From positions 2,574,798 through 2,638,797 of the forward strand of contig HG934468.1 in NCBI GenBank assembly GCA_000723505.1: a stretch of DNA of 64,000 nt, in the 5' to 3' direction. The DNA is from Mucinivorans hirudinis. GTDB taxonomy: Bacteria; Bacteroidota; Bacteroidia; Bacteroidales; Rikenellaceae. A program made the position numbers and the translations under genes. Positions 51,016 through 61,110 of the stretch are shown in pieces. Positions within the stretch are counted from its first letter, which is position 1, and each line of letters opens with the position of its first letter. Below the pieces are notes generated by a model. The model saw only the letters and a program-made list of their open reading frames with translations. It searched no databases and had not been told where the DNA came from.

Positions 51016-52485
51016 ATGAAAAAACTACTAACTACAATTTATTTGGTGCTCTTTGCCCTTACGGCTACGGCACAAGACACAACCATTCTCAACAAAATGC
51101 GCCGTATTGAGCGCGAGAGTTCTCAAGTGGAGCGATACTCCTATCTTTTATTAGACCTTGCGGGTTCGCGTTTGGCAGGCTCAGACGGTGCGGAACGCGG
51201 CTACAAAATTGCTCGAGAAGCAATGGCAGCAATGGGGCTTTCCAATGCACGTGTAGAGTTTGCAAGAAGATGGCATCGAGGTGGCTTTGATATAGAAAAA
51301 TCCTATGCCGCAATGAGTGTGCCATATTATCAGCCATTTTTCCCTGCCATAGTCGGATGGACGGGTGGAACAGAAGGTTTGCGTAGAGGTGAAGTCATAG
51401 TAATTGATGATGTGGATAGTACAACATTTGCGAATAAATATCGCGGTAAATTAGAGGGCAAAATCGTGTTGATGCCCTCGCGAGCAACCTATGCGATGAA
51501 TTTTTCAACACCCTCTGCCACCCGTATCAGCGACGAAAATTTAGAAAAACTTGCTGCCGCCCCCACGCCCGAACCTACGGCTATGCAGCGCCGAAACCGT
51601 CCTCCACAACAGCGACTAATAGATTGGGTGCGAGCGGAAAATCCGCTGGCAGTTGTTAATTGCAGCGGCGATTTCAACAATCCTGGAGTTACTTTTTTCA
51701 ACCACCAACAGGGCGACAAACCGATTGCCCCCGAGTTTAACCTCGCCGTTGAATCTTACGGATTGATGAAGCGGTTAGTGGAGAATGGAGAGCGAGTAGT
51801 GATGGAACTTGACTTCAAAACGCGCTTTACCGGAAACCGCCCCATTAACAATGTGGTGGCAGAGATTGAGGGGACAGACCTCAAAGATGAGTTGGTGATA
51901 ATCGGCGGACACATAGATAGTTATCATCTAAGCCCCGGTGCGGGAGACGATGCAGCGGGGTGTATCGTGATGATGGAGGCGATGCGACTGTTGAAGGAGG
52001 CGGGGGTGAAGCCGCGCCGTACTATACGTATTGTGTTGTGGGGTGGTGAAGAGATGGGGCTGCACGGTTCGGCTGGCTATGTGGAGCAGTTTGTGGGTAG
52101 GCGCGATGCACCCCTTAAAGAGCACTCAAAGATTTCGTGTTATATAAACTCCGACTATGGTCCCGGCAAATTCCGCGGCATCTATACTCAGGCAAATGAG
52201 GCGGCATATCCTATTTTTGCCACGTGGTTAGCTCCGTTCAAGAACGATGGATGTTCCACTGTTTCAAATCTTTCTGTGGGTAGCACAGACCATATTTCGT
52301 TTGATATTGCGGGCATTCCGGCGTTCCAATTTATAAGTGACAACTTGGAGTGGGGACGCGCCTCGCACCGCGTAACCGACTTCGCTGACCGAATGATTTA
52401 CGCCGATACAAAGCATAATGCCTTGGTGGTTGCGTGGTTGGCATATTGCGCTGCAATGTCGGACGAGAAGATGCCACGAAAATAG
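51016..52485 (+). CDS. M28-family zinc aminopeptidase, secreted
   Basis: A 489-residue protein from ATG 51016 with a signal peptide (MKKLLTTIYLVLFALTATAQ). A PA-type inserted domain lies in the middle (VVNCSGDFNNPGVTFFNHQQ region), and the M28 catalytic core follows: GGHIDSYHLSPGAGDDAAGC supplies the first His-Asp and bridging Asp, VLWGGEEMGLHGS the Glu-Glu pair, and VGSTDHISFD the last His. It would trim peptides in the periplasm or outside. It starts 22 bp after uvrB and may be co-transcribed. Confidence 0.92.
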   Translation: MKKLLTTIYLVLFALTATAQDTTILNKMRRIERESSQVERYSYLLLDLAGSRLAGSDGAERGYKIAREAMAAMGLSNARVEFARRWHRGGFDIEKSYAAMSVPYYQPFFPAIVGWTGGTEGLRRGEVIVIDDVDSTTFANKYRGKLEGKIVLMPSRATYAMNFSTPSATRISDENLEKLAAAPTPEPTAMQRRNRPPQQRLIDWVRAENPLAVVNCSGDFNNPGVTFFNHQQGDKPIAPEFNLAVESYGLMKRLVENGERVVMELDFKTRFTGNRPINNVVAEIEGTDLKDELVIIGGHIDSYHLSPGAGDDAAGCIVMMEAMRLLKEAGVKPRRTIRIVLWGGEEMGLHGSAGYVEQFVGRRDAPLKEHSKISCYINSDYGPGKFRGIYTQANEAAYPIFATWLAPFKNDGCSTVSNLSVGSTDHISFDIAGIPAFQFISDNLEWGRASHRVTDFADRMIYADTKHNALVVAWLAYCAAMSDEKMPRK

Positions 52486-52635
52486 GTAGGCGCTTTTTGT
52501 TGATTATCAATTAAAAAACTCAATAAAGCAAATTGGGAAAAATTGGCAAATTTGTCGAATGGAGCGTAATAGCTACACATTTTATGCAGGGGTGTTTGAT
52601 ATGAGACTATCGGATGCCCGTTGTTTGTTTTTAGC

Positions 52636-52722
52636 ATTCTACTGGGTTTTGTGTGGTATAAGTTTGAGGTCTGCATCGAAGAATAGTATTGCGGTTCCGA
52701 AGTTTTCATTTACGGAATACCT
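52636..52722 (-). mobile_element. ISAon1 relic (one terminus only)
   Basis: About 85 bp align with the left end and transposase 3' end of the ISAon1 at 24239: TTCTACTGG...GTGTGG, then AAGTTTGAGGT(C/T)TGCAT, GAAGAATAGTATTGCG, GAAGTTTTCA and TTACGG, with scattered substitutions. The rest of the element is gone; 33 bp further an IS1634-type element starts. The 150 bp before it hold nothing recognisable. Confidence 0.75.
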
Positions 52723-52754
52723 AACTTTACCCGCACATCAGGTTGGGAAATTTG

Positions 52755-54914
52755 TTAACCCAACTTCAACGTAATATGTATGCAAATCCTCTGTTCTTTA
52801 AGCCTTATCTGTTTTTGGCTTTCTGCGTGGGTACTACGGATTTTTCAATTCGGAGGTGGTGGTGCAGTTTTGATTGTGTGTCGTCTAAATGGTATGGGGT
52901 TGTATCCGAGGATTCGATATAGTTCCGAGGCGGCATCTGTGGGGTCCGAACAGATGCGTAGTTCTATTTGTTCTCCGAGTGCGTTTTCTGCTTTGGTGGT
53001 AATAGCCTTTTGGGTGGATAGAATGCGCTTTAATTCAGTCCAGTAATGAGTTATGCCTTGTAACTTTAGTTTGTGTCGAAGCGTGTTTACAATCCAGTAT
53101 GATAGGAGTCCGAAGAATAGATGGGCGTCGGAGTTGTCATCTGTCTGATGGTATATGGGGCGCAATTCCAGGTCTGTTTTGAGTTGCCGGTTTGATGTCT
53201 CTATCTCTCTAATCAAGTTATAGTACTCCCACGTAGTTCGCTCGTCAAGGGAGGTTACGTTGGTGCGCAGGAAGTATGTACCAAAGCGTTGCTCAGCCTG
53301 GTCTTGGCTGATTTTGATTTGCCAGCGGATATCTAACATGTGTTCGGGATTCTCACCCGAGCGTATGTAGTCTATTTGATAATACTTGGATACAGAGGGG
53401 TATTTACCGAGTGCACGTCCAACACGCTCCACCACCTTGTCGTATCTCTTTGTGCCTCCTTTTGCCGTAAGAGCGTTGCGTGCCTTTGTGAGTTCAAGCT
53501 CGAAACGCTCTCGCCACTGTTGGTTCATGGAATGTTCGGTCATTGCTTTGGCGGGGGAGGTAATGCGAAGGTAGAAGTCGCCTCCCTCCCGGTGCTCGAC
53601 TTGGGCTATAGTAATGGGACGCTTGCGACTATCAAATACCGTAACAGAGCGACCTTCCTCTTTGAGAGTATAATCTTTGAGCTTGGTTCTGCTGACACAA
53701 AGGTAATTATATCCTCGTTCTTTGAGCAATCCGAGATTGGCTTCCGTGGCTATTCCTGCATCGATGACCACCATAACTTTCTGATTGGGGTTTGTCGAGA
53801 CCGGATTCTTCGAGATAATGCCCTCCACCATCGCCGATAGTGAATCGGGGTCGGCTGTGTTGCCGGCAAGGATTGAACTGTATCGGATAAAGCCTTCAGT
53901 ATTGATTGCCAAGGCGAGGACAAGAAGGCGACAGTCTGAGCGTTTCTCCTTCGAGCGACCAAACTTTGCCTTCTTTGAGCCTGTCTTGCTACCCTCGAAA
54001 TAGAAGTTGGTCAAATCGAAGAGCATCACCCGGTTAGTGAGATTAAACAACGAGTCGGTGCGAGAGCACAGATGACGCTCTAGCTTGTCTTTCAAGGCAT
54101 AAAGCGATGGAGCAGCCGCATATACCTCGCGCTGAGTCGGGCAGTCGCCAAACTGACCCGTCAGAAGCTCCATTGCGGCAGAATTCTCGTCGAGTATACG
54201 TAGTGCCGCCCATTCCGATGGGGAATATACAGTCCGGATAATCAAGGATGCCAGTGTAGAATTTATCTTACGCTCCGACCATCCTTCGCGTCGCAGAAAT
54301 GTGTCGAGCTGTAGTTCGCGTATCGCCTGAAGGCATACATTCTCTGCACCTGCCTCACGTGCATCTGTATGCTGTATTGTGTTGACATCTATTAATTTGC
54401 GGGCTTTGCGTTCTGCCTCATCATAACTTGCCCGTGCGGAATCAATCTTGCCGCTACCCTTTATCTGACTCCAAAACTTCTCGATGTATCCACGAACCTT
54501 TTCACTGTACTCTCCTCTGGGATCGGCAGTAAACATCGCCTGCTGAGCTGGGATATACGCACTCTGCTCCATCATATAGGTCAGACCGCGGCGAATCTGC
54601 ACAATCTCATCGCTACACAAATCGGGAAGGTAACCCGGAGTCAACATTACACGGGTATGCACACGTCCTATAACGTCACGGAAGGACTCCTTGATTTTAT
54701 AATAAGGGAGTTCCCTGCCGTGCTCGGGGCTCACGCGTATGTTCGATGTGAAGTACATGCCCGCTAAGGTACAACATAAAATTTACTCCCGTGGGTATTA
54801 CAAAGCACTTCACCAAATAAGCATCTTCTGAAAATCAACTCAATAGTATGAAATCACCCCCGTTTTTGAGCAAAAAAACACCGAAAAAACTTTTTGGCGT
54901 TGAAGTTGGGTTAA
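52755..54914 (-). mobile_element. IS1634-type element (IS4 group)
   Basis: Perfect 17-bp inverted ends, TTAACCCAACTTCAACG at 52755-52771 and the complement at 54898-54914. The outer TTAA may be a 4-bp target duplication with CCCAACTTC as the true end. It encloses a single full-length transposase gene. The element is 2.16 kb and appears intact. Confidence 0.88.
52845..54758 (-). CDS. IS1634-family transposase
   Basis: A 637-residue DDE transposase. Typical stretches are VMLFDLTNFYFEGSKTGSKK (first Asp), KVMVVIDAGIATEANLGLLK (second Asp) and a later YYNLIREIETSNRQLKTDLE (Glu), followed by HLFFGLLSYWIVNTLRHKL. The frame is uninterrupted. Start ATG 54758 (MYFTSNIRVSPEHGREL) fits. Confidence 0.92.
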   Translation of the reverse strand: MYFTSNIRVSPEHGRELPYYKIKESFRDVIGRVHTRVMLTPGYLPDLCSDEIVQIRRGLTYMMEQSAYIPAQQAMFTADPRGEYSEKVRGYIEKFWSQIKGSGKIDSARASYDEAERKARKLIDVNTIQHTDAREAGAENVCLQAIRELQLDTFLRREGWSERKINSTLASLIIRTVYSPSEWAALRILDENSAAMELLTGQFGDCPTQREVYAAAPSLYALKDKLERHLCSRTDSLFNLTNRVMLFDLTNFYFEGSKTGSKKAKFGRSKEKRSDCRLLVLALAINTEGFIRYSSILAGNTADPDSLSAMVEGIISKNPVSTNPNQKVMVVIDAGIATEANLGLLKERGYNYLCVSRTKLKDYTLKEEGRSVTVFDSRKRPITIAQVEHREGGDFYLRITSPAKAMTEHSMNQQWRERFELELTKARNALTAKGGTKRYDKVVERVGRALGKYPSVSKYYQIDYIRSGENPEHMLDIRWQIKISQDQAEQRFGTYFLRTNVTSLDERTTWEYYNLIREIETSNRQLKTDLELRPIYHQTDDNSDAHLFFGLLSYWIVNTLRHKLKLQGITHYWTELKRILSTQKAITTKAENALGEQIELRICSDPTDAASELYRILGYNPIPFRRHTIKTAPPPPN

Positions 54915-54963
54915 TAATGTTTTTGTGTTTTGTTTGAGGTGTATTTATTCCAATTTCGGAGTT

Positions 54964-55100
54964 TTATTTTCTCCAGAATTCATCAATGGTAAGGTTGCCA
55001 AGAGTCGAGTGTCGACGATTTTTGTTGTACCAACACTCCAACCACGTAAAGACTCTACTTCTGAGTTTTTCGGCACTAACCAAGCTAAAACCATATATAG
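54964..55100 (-). pseudogene. IS3-family OrfB, C-terminal remnant
   Basis: Reading the minus strand, ending at TAA 54964, gives IYGFSLVSAEKLRSRVFTWL followed by ECWYNKNRRHSTLGNLTIDE and FWRK. YNxxRRHSTLG is the hallmark of IS3 OrfB C termini. Nothing upstream of about 55100 extends it. It is not related to the IS3 copy at 16484. Confidence 0.75.
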
Positions 55101-55123
55101 TCATTCCTTAAAATTAGTTTATT

Positions 55124-55390
55124 TCATTGTATATTAGCAATATATCTTTCAATTTTGCTGTATAATTCGACAGGAATTTGTATCTTTGTGTTATGAATAT
55201 AATAAAAAGAGATAAGTCCTTGAGCCATAGATATTGACTCTTTATTTGCATCGCAATAGGTTACGAATAAGTTATATACAGAATGTTTCGGTTTTCTGTG
55301 CCTTGCGTACTCCAAATAACTCTTATGCTGCAAAAGTAGCTCAAAAAAAGAACATATCAAAACAAAGTTAGGTCTAACTTTTAATTTCAT
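55124..55390 (-). CDS. Hypothetical protein, 88 residues
   Basis: From ATG 55390, preceded by GAGGGTGGAG (a fair ribosome binding site). The sequence MKLKVRPNFVLICSFFELLL, then SVYNLFVTYCDANKESISMA and IQIPVELYSKIERYIANIQ, looks like a real protein with a helical second half, but I do not recognise it. It lies alone in a remnant-rich region, so it could also be part of a decayed mobile element. Confidence 0.4.
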   Translation of the reverse strand: MKLKVRPNFVLICSFFELLLQHKSYLEYARHRKPKHSVYNLFVTYCDANKESISMAQGLISFYYIHNTKIQIPVELYSKIERYIANIQ

Positions 55391-55439
55391 CTCCACCCTC
55401 TTATTGGTATAAAAGAGCCGGATTTTCGTCTGAACATAA

Positions 55440-55571
55440 TTACCCCATAAATCGGGCAATCAAATTCAGACTACTGTATAGCCCCGAACAATCCCCCGTC
55501 AGCAGCGAATCACTTGCAGGCGGGGGATAGTTCTGTTTACGGCTATAACCCAAACGGTCTCTTTTATCCAT
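55440..55571 (-). CDS. Hypothetical 43-residue ORF in a mobile-element remnant
   Basis: From ATG 55571: MDKRDRLGYSRKQNYPPPAS, ending SLNLIARFMG. It lies upstream of 55124-55390 on the same strand. The following 480 bp (55572-56045) contain no gene; the stretch around 55730-55800 (GGCGTTGCAAGGTCAAGCCC) reminds me of non-coding DNA of Bacteroides conjugative transposons, which suggests a leftover of such an element. Weak evidence. Confidence 0.3.
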   Translation of the reverse strand: MDKRDRLGYSRKQNYPPPASDSLLTGDCSGLYSSLNLIARFMG

Positions 55572-56045
55572 TGTCTGCCCACCCCTTTTGATACCATAGT
55601 AGGTAACTACTATGGATAGATTAATTGATAATCTTAATCTGCCTCTCCTATATTGAATCCTCCACAATCTGCTGTTTATAAACTGTCAAGTCGGGGTTTT
55701 CGGTCTTAGTGGCAAAGGTATTTACGGGTTATTAACGGCGTTGCAAGGTCAAGCCCCTGCGGAGGTTTCGATAAAAATCTCCACACTTCCCTTTGGTCAG
55801 GTTGTATTTTTCTCTAAAACCTTGCACCACCTAAACCCTACACCATTTACGCCCCTGAAACGAAAACGACCGACTCGACGGAAAGGCGCATAAAAAAAAT
55901 GTCGGATTCAAAAGAGGCAGATAATAATTGAAACTTCAACTCCCTCATCTCAAGAATCCGCATAAACTTAAAAAAAAGCAGAAGATGAAACTCCCATAGT
56001 AATACTTTCCACCTATAATGATGTAAAATTTAGGATTTTATATTC

Positions 56046-56053
56046 TACTTTTG
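56046..56053 (+). promoter_or_regulatory. IS110 promoter -7 element
   Basis: TACTTTTG matches TAnnTTTG and lies 28 bp before the IS110 ATG at 56081. Confidence 0.5.
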
Positions 56054-56080
56054 TGTTTGAGTCTTCACATAGACACACCA

Positions 56081-57055
56081 ATGAGCATGGAAGAGATTAG
56101 ATTTAGTCAAGTCGTATCCAATGGATGCGGGATTGACGTACACAAGGAGAGTGTTGTTGCAACTATTGAGGGCGTTGGTATTCTTAAGACAACCAATCAG
56201 TTCGGCACATTTACAAGTTCTTTGACAGAACTGAGAGATTGGTTATTGGAGAACGGCATAACTCACGTAGCAATGGAAAGTACGGGCGTTTATTGGAAGC
56301 CGGTTTACAATGTATTAGAGCCAACAGGAATGAAGGTTTGGATTGTCAATGCCCGCCACATTAAGAATGTACCGGGTCACAAAACCGATAAAAAGGATAG
56401 TGCCTGGATATGCAAACTACTGCTGGCGGGCTTGCTCAAGCCGAGCTACATTCCCCCCAAAGAGCAACGGGAGCTTCGAGACCTTACCCGCTTTCGCCAG
56501 AAATTAATCGAGCACATCGCAAGTAACAAGAACCGTACAATCCGCATTTTGGAGGATTGTAATGTCAAATTGTCTAGCGTATTGAACGACACGAGCGGAG
56601 TTGTCGGCACAAAACTCATTAACAAAATTATCGACAAACAAGCTGTAGCCATTGATGATATTGATGAGGTTTATCATCGTAACCTCAAGGCTACTAAAGG
56701 GGAGTTGTTTGAGGCTTGTAGCGGCATTATAACCGAGCATCACAGCTATATGCTAAAGATTATCAGAGAGGAAATACTATCCACCGAGCAACGTGTTAAT
56801 GAATTATCTTCCCGTATAAGAGATATATTAGCTCCTTATGACAATGTTCTGGAGCTGCTAAGGGGAGTCCCTGGTATAGGCACAAAGAGTGCTGAAGACC
56901 TTGTTGCTGAGATAGGATTGGATATGAGTGTTTTCCCCAATGAGAATCATTTAGCATCTTGGGCAGGTGTAGCACCGGGTAATAATGAGAGTGCGGGTAA
57001 AAAAAAAGTGGTCGAATAACTTATGGTAATAAGCAGTCCCGTGCAGTTTTAGTGA
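56081..57055 (+). pseudogene. IS110-family transposase, frameshifted and 3' truncated
   Basis: A DEDD-type transposase: GCGIDVHKESVVATI (first Asp), AMESTGVYWKPVYNVLE, GHKTDKKDSAWICKL and, in the C-terminal transposase_20 part, VLELLRGVPGIGTKSAEDLV and LASWAGVAPGNNESAGKKK. After an A9 run (57000-57008) the frame shifts and stops at 57019. One frame over, the expected sequence continues (SGRITYGNKQSRAVL) up to the left end of the IS256 element, which cuts it off. The catalytic serine region is therefore lost. Confidence 0.85.
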
Positions 57056-57098
57056 GACTGTAATCTGAACTCTGTCCAAAAACACTTACCTTTGTATT

Positions 57099-58316
57099 AT
57101 GGATAGGAGAAGTCAGGAGTATCAAATAATGCGTGATAAGGCATTATCTCAGCTTCGGAGTGGGGAGTCACTCACGGGCAAAGATGGGGCATTTGCTCCA
57201 CTGTTGAAAGAATTTTTAGAAGCCGCTTTGGATGGCGAAATGGCAGCTCATCTGGACGAGGCGGAACGCCAGCAAGGCAACAAGCGTAACGGTCGAGGAA
57301 GCAAACGAGTCAAAACGATGGCGGGTGAGATTGAAATAGAGACACCTCAGGATCGTCATAGCAGTTTTACACCCGAGATTCTCAGGAAACGGGAGACCAT
57401 TTTGGCGGATAATATGTCCTCCAATATCATCAGTTTGTATGGTATGGGTATGAGCCTGAGGGATATATCTGCTCATATAGAAGAGATGTATGACGTTGAG
57501 ATATCGCACAATACGTTGAGTGAAATCATCGAACGTATAGTTCCCAAGGTCAAGGAGTGGCAAAGTCGTCCTTTGGAGTCGATGTACACTATCGTTTGGC
57601 TCGATGCGATGCACTACAAGGTCAAAGATGGTGGACGTACCGAGAGTCGAGCCGTTTATAATGTACTGGCAGTCAATAAGGATGGTCGCAAAGAGTTAAT
57701 CGGGATGTATGTATCTGAGAGTGAGGGAGCGAACTTCTGGTTGAGTGTATTGACCGATTTGAAAGCACGTGGGATGAAAGATGTTTTGATTGCCTGCATT
57801 GACAACCTTACGGGCTTTGCCGAGGCAATCGCCACCATTTTCCCGCAAGTAATCATTCAGAGCTGCATCGTTCATCAAATCCGCAACTCATTGAAATACA
57901 TTGCGTCCAAAGACCAAAAGGAGTTTATGGGTGATTTGAAGACTGTCTATCAAGCTCCCACTCTGGATTTAGCCGAACTGAATCTTGATAAATTGGAGGA
58001 TAAATGGGGGCAGAAATACCCTGTTGTTATAGGCTCGTGGCGACGAAATTGGGATAAGCTTAGTGCCTATTTTGCTTATGATGAGCATATTCGCAGACTT
58101 ACTTACACAACTAATGCTGTTGAAGGATTTCATCGTCAGGCACGGAAAGTGACCAAGACAAAGGGAGTTTTCCCTAATGATATGGCATTGATGAAGTTAC
58201 TCTACTTAGCGGTTCTCAACATCTCCAAGAAATGGACTCAACCCCTTCCGAATTGGGCGTTAACAGCAGGTCAATTGCGGATAAAGTTTGGCGAAAGGAT
58301 GCCAATGGAGCTATAG
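57099..58316 (+). CDS. IS256-family transposase
   Basis: A 405-residue mutator-type transposase. GEMAAHLDEAERQQGNKRNG near the N terminus; DDE residues in TIVWLDAMHYKVKD, IACIDNLTGFAEAI and TNAVEGFHRQARKVTK, and the C(2)H signature QSCIVHQIRNSLKYI between them. The frame is complete. With the -7 element so close, translation may start on a near-leaderless mRNA or at the next ATG (57129). Confidence 0.92.
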   Translation: MDRRSQEYQIMRDKALSQLRSGESLTGKDGAFAPLLKEFLEAALDGEMAAHLDEAERQQGNKRNGRGSKRVKTMAGEIEIETPQDRHSSFTPEILRKRETILADNMSSNIISLYGMGMSLRDISAHIEEMYDVEISHNTLSEIIERIVPKVKEWQSRPLESMYTIVWLDAMHYKVKDGGRTESRAVYNVLAVNKDGRKELIGMYVSESEGANFWLSVLTDLKARGMKDVLIACIDNLTGFAEAIATIFPQVIIQSCIVHQIRNSLKYIASKDQKEFMGDLKTVYQAPTLDLAELNLDKLEDKWGQKYPVVIGSWRRNWDKLSAYFAYDEHIRRLTYTTNAVEGFHRQARKVTKTKGVFPNDMALMKLLYLAVLNISKKWTQPLPNWALTAGQLRIKFGERMPMEL

Positions 58317-58359
58317 CCTTCACCGGTTGTTCTTTTCGGTTTTCCAAACGCAAAGAAAA

Positions 58360-58435
58360 GGCAGTTTTCGGATGTGTGCAAGGGTATATAAACGGCTCGT
58401 GCCTCGCCGCCCTTGCACACATCCGAAAACCGCCT
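58360..58435. terminator. 25-bp-arm stem-loop in the IS256 3' non-coding part
   Basis: GGCAGTTTTCGGATGTGTGC plus AAGGG (58360-58384) pairs, with one mismatch, with CCCTTGCACACATCCGAAAA plus CCGCC (58411-58435). The same structure is kept in the partial copy at about 61498-61573, so it is part of the element. It would end transposase transcription and may shield the element from outside reading. Confidence 0.7.
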
Positions 58436-58583
58436 TGAAAAAGCATTTGTAAAGCCGAAAAGAAAAAATTACATTTGTAGAAATTTAACACGAAATATTT
58501 ACCGGACAGAGTTTATATTACACTCCCGAATACAAATCAGTCTCAGTGCTTTTTATAATAACAATCTATACTTTCGCTTAGTT

Positions 58584-59747
58584 ATGCCTAAATATACATC
58601 TAAATTTTTGCTGCTATTTTGTTTTCTGGTCTGCTCATGTAGCAATGTTTTACAAACGGATAGTGATCTAATAGTTTTCGATTACAATCAATCATATCCT
58701 GAGATCTATCTTAGGCTGAGCGATGTTGCCGATGTACGTTATATCAAAATGGGAGGTGTTGATAAAGAATTTATGATAAGTGCACGAAGTGTATTGGCTG
58801 AAGATTTCTATGTCAATGAACAAACCGAACGGATATATACAGTACAAGGTGAACAATTGTTAATGTATGATATGTCAGGAAACCCTTTAAGAAGGCTCAT
58901 TAGAGTAGGACGAGGTCCGCAAGAATATCTAAGTCTCTTTAGTTTCAGAGTTGATGAAGATAATAATACGGTTTCTGTATATGATATGCGTGGCAATTCT
59001 TTCTTGGAATATGATACGTTGTTTAATTTTAAACGCAAGTTCAGTTTCAAAGTTCCAACAATAAAAAATATGATGAAATTGAATGGAGATACACTGCTGG
59101 TGTATAATCATAGCAAACCATATGGTTGGGTGGATGGTATGCCACGTTTCTTTTTTTTAGCTTCGGAGTCTACTGCACAGCAGATAAAACCTATAAACAT
59201 CTATTTTGAAAGACCTGAATTAGATGACGATCAAGAATCGGCTTGGATACTATACCCATCCTTAATACGAGGCAAAGGCGGAGTTTTTATGACAAATAAA
59301 CGTTGTGATACTGTTTTCCGGATAGATACCAAAAGTCTGGAAGTGAAGCCTCACTTTGTTGACATCACCAACTACAACACTCCTGAATGTATGACCATTC
59401 CATCTTATGAGACAGCTGATTATCTATTTCTGGAGACAAATTTTAAAGCTAAACTTAGTCCTAAAATGGAGCATAGATATTTTGTTTACGACAAACATAA
59501 AAGACAAATTTTTAGGCTGAAAGTCGATAATTGGCAAAATCCATACGGAATTCAATTAACTCTAGTTAATGATCAGTGTGCACTAACAGCAAATTTAGCC
59601 ACTCTTACAGAAGGTTATATGGCGATATTTCTCTCTACCGTTTTTTTGGAAGACAATATGGACAAATTGCCATCTGAGCTGCAAGAGATTACGAAGACTA
59701 TGGATGAAAATGACAACCCGCTGTTAATGCTAATAAAATTGAAATAA
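58584..59747 (+). CDS. 6-bladed beta-propeller lipoprotein
   Basis: A 387-residue protein from ATG 58584 with a lipoprotein signal (MPKYTSKFLLLFCFLVCSCS). The repeat pattern (ERIYTVQGEQLLMYDMSGNP LRRL; VDEDNNTVSVYDMRGN; FVYDKHKRQIFRL) is that of the Bacteroidota 6-bladed beta-propeller family (BF-type, NHL-like). These are surface or periplasmic proteins often in groups with unknown ligand. The longer frame from 58413 runs out of the IS256 end and is not credible. The next gene of the group is cut by IS5. Confidence 0.82.
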   Translation: MPKYTSKFLLLFCFLVCSCSNVLQTDSDLIVFDYNQSYPEIYLRLSDVADVRYIKMGGVDKEFMISARSVLAEDFYVNEQTERIYTVQGEQLLMYDMSGNPLRRLIRVGRGPQEYLSLFSFRVDEDNNTVSVYDMRGNSFLEYDTLFNFKRKFSFKVPTIKNMMKLNGDTLLVYNHSKPYGWVDGMPRFFFLASESTAQQIKPINIYFERPELDDDQESAWILYPSLIRGKGGVFMTNKRCDTVFRIDTKSLEVKPHFVDITNYNTPECMTIPSYETADYLFLETNFKAKLSPKMEHRYFVYDKHKRQIFRLKVDNWQNPYGIQLTLVNDQCALTANLATLTEGYMAIFLSTVFLEDNMDKLPSELQEITKTMDENDNPLLMLIKLK

Positions 59748-59749
59748 AA

Positions 59750-59848
59750 ATGAGAGAGCCAGTCAAATTTACCTCCATTATCTCAGAAAGGGTTGTGGAT
59801 TATAATATCAAAAATCTTCGTAATCTAGTGGGGACTTCTAAAATTTAA
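59750..59848 (+). pseudogene. Gene start cut off by IS5
   Basis: ATG 59750 directly after the propeller gene (stop TAA 59745-59747) reads MREPVKFTSIISERVVDYNI, then KNLRNLV, and enters the IS5 end at 59828, stopping at 59848. This looks like the first 26 codons of a following gene whose remainder is gone; no continuation is found beyond the IS cluster. Confidence 0.5.
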
Positions 59849-61109
59849 TTCTTTGTAATTCAAATAATTATGCGTATCTTTGTAGTATAAATAAGGGAAT
59901 ATGCGCAAGATACAATACAAGTCTACAGGCATCGCTGGTTTATTTGACCACGAGCAAGCATTAGAGCAGTTATCTAACAAGGGGAATGCTCTTGAACGAT
60001 TAAGTGAAGTATTAGATTTTGAGATATTTCGCGAGTTATTGGAGGATTCCATTTTGACCAAAGAGAAGAAGAACAACGCGGGTGCAAAACCTTACGATGT
60101 CGTGATGCTATTAAAGATTTTGATACTTCAACGCTACTTCGGATTATCTGATGGTCAGGTTGAGTACCAAATCATTGACAGAGCAAGTTTTAAGGCGTTT
60201 TTGTGGTTGTCTTCGGGTGATAAAGTTCCCGATGAGAAGACGGTTTGGTCTTTTCGCGAGAAATTGACCAACAACCAAACCATAGAAAAGACCTTCGTTC
60301 TTTTTCGCGATGTACTCAATGCGAAAGGTTTGATTCTCAATGAGGGAAAGATGGTTGATGCTACATTTGCAACTGCTCCTATTCAACGCAATACCCGTGA
60401 GGAGAACAAGCAGATAAAAGATGGCGATGGTGCTGCATTATGGAATAATAAACCCCCACAAGAAGAGGCACAAAGACATTGATGCAAGATGGACACAGAA
60501 AGGTGGGCAGAATTACTATGGCTATAAGAATCACACAAAGGTGGATGCTAAGAGCAAGTTTATTGATTGTTATAAAGTTACTGATGCTTCGGTGCACGAT
60601 TCACAGCCGTTAGAGGATTTACTAGAGGAGAACGACAAGGGGCAACCTCTATATTGAGATAGTGCTTATACTGGTGCTAATCAGGATGATGTCATTGAGA
60701 ATGCGAAGATGATAAATCAGGTGTGCGAGAGGGGTTATAGGAATCATCCTTTGACCAACGAGCAGAAGGCGAGCAATCGCGAGAAGTCAAGTGTTCGCTC
60801 TCGTGTGGAGCACGTTTTTGGGTTTATGGAGCAGTCGATGCACGGTATCAAGGTGGAGCGCGTTGGTATAGTGCGAGCCACCGGGATACTTGGTCTTATG
60901 AACCTCACCTACAATCTGTTTAGATACGAACAGGTTGTACGACTGAATCTATTACCGATAAAAAACTAATAATCAAGCTGAAATGTAGAACTGACAGTCG
61001 AAATAGAGTCTAATTGATTGTACCCGCAAAAGAAAAAATCGCTTGCGAGAGAGCATAACGAGTTCTTGCTCTTAAATTAACCCCAAAATACTAATTTTTA
61101 GAACCCACC
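59828..61109 (+). mobile_element. IS5-family element, transposase broken
   Basis: Ends GTGGGGACTTCTAAAATTTA (59828) and the complement of GGTGGGTTCTAAAAATTAG (61109) match apart from a 3-base gap. The promoter -7 TATCTTTG lies at about 59874. Right end directly abuts the partial IS256 copy. Confidence 0.78.
59901..60969 (+). pseudogene. IS5-family transposase, frameshift plus nonsense
   Basis: MRKIQYKSTGIAGLFDHEQA starts an IS5 transposase with DUF772 (LLKILILQRYFGLSDGQVEY) and DDE core (MVDATFATAPI). At the C5 run 60453-60457 one extra C shifts the frame: the first ORF ends at 60482 while the other frame continues (KKRHKDIDARWTQKGGQNYY). A second defect is TGA at 60655-60657 (QPLY-stop-DSAYTG). 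The C-terminal part then runs intact to 60969 (SRVEHVFGFMEQSMHGIKVE). Not functional without an active copy elsewhere. Confidence 0.88.
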
Positions 61110-61110
61110 T

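Larger units (their letters stand above)
57056..58526 (+). mobile_element. IS256-family element, full length
   Basis: Ends GACTGTAATCTGAACTCTGT at about 57056 and ACAGAGTTTATATTACACTC ending near 58525 are imperfect inverted repeats (shared TGTAATnTnAACTCTGTCC). One transposase gene, a TACCTTTG promoter element at 57087-57094 only five bases before the ATG, and a long stem-loop after the gene (58360-58435). It inserted into the IS110 gene. No target duplication is evident. A second partial copy lies at 61111-61669. Confidence 0.85.

Noticed and set aside
54925-55137. 70-residue plus-strand ORF
   Set aside because: It is the antisense of an IS3 OrfB C-terminal remnant that reads well on the minus strand.
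58413-58583. Long N-terminal extension of the propeller lipoprotein
   Set aside because: It comes from the IS256 end; a proper lipoprotein signal starts at 58584.
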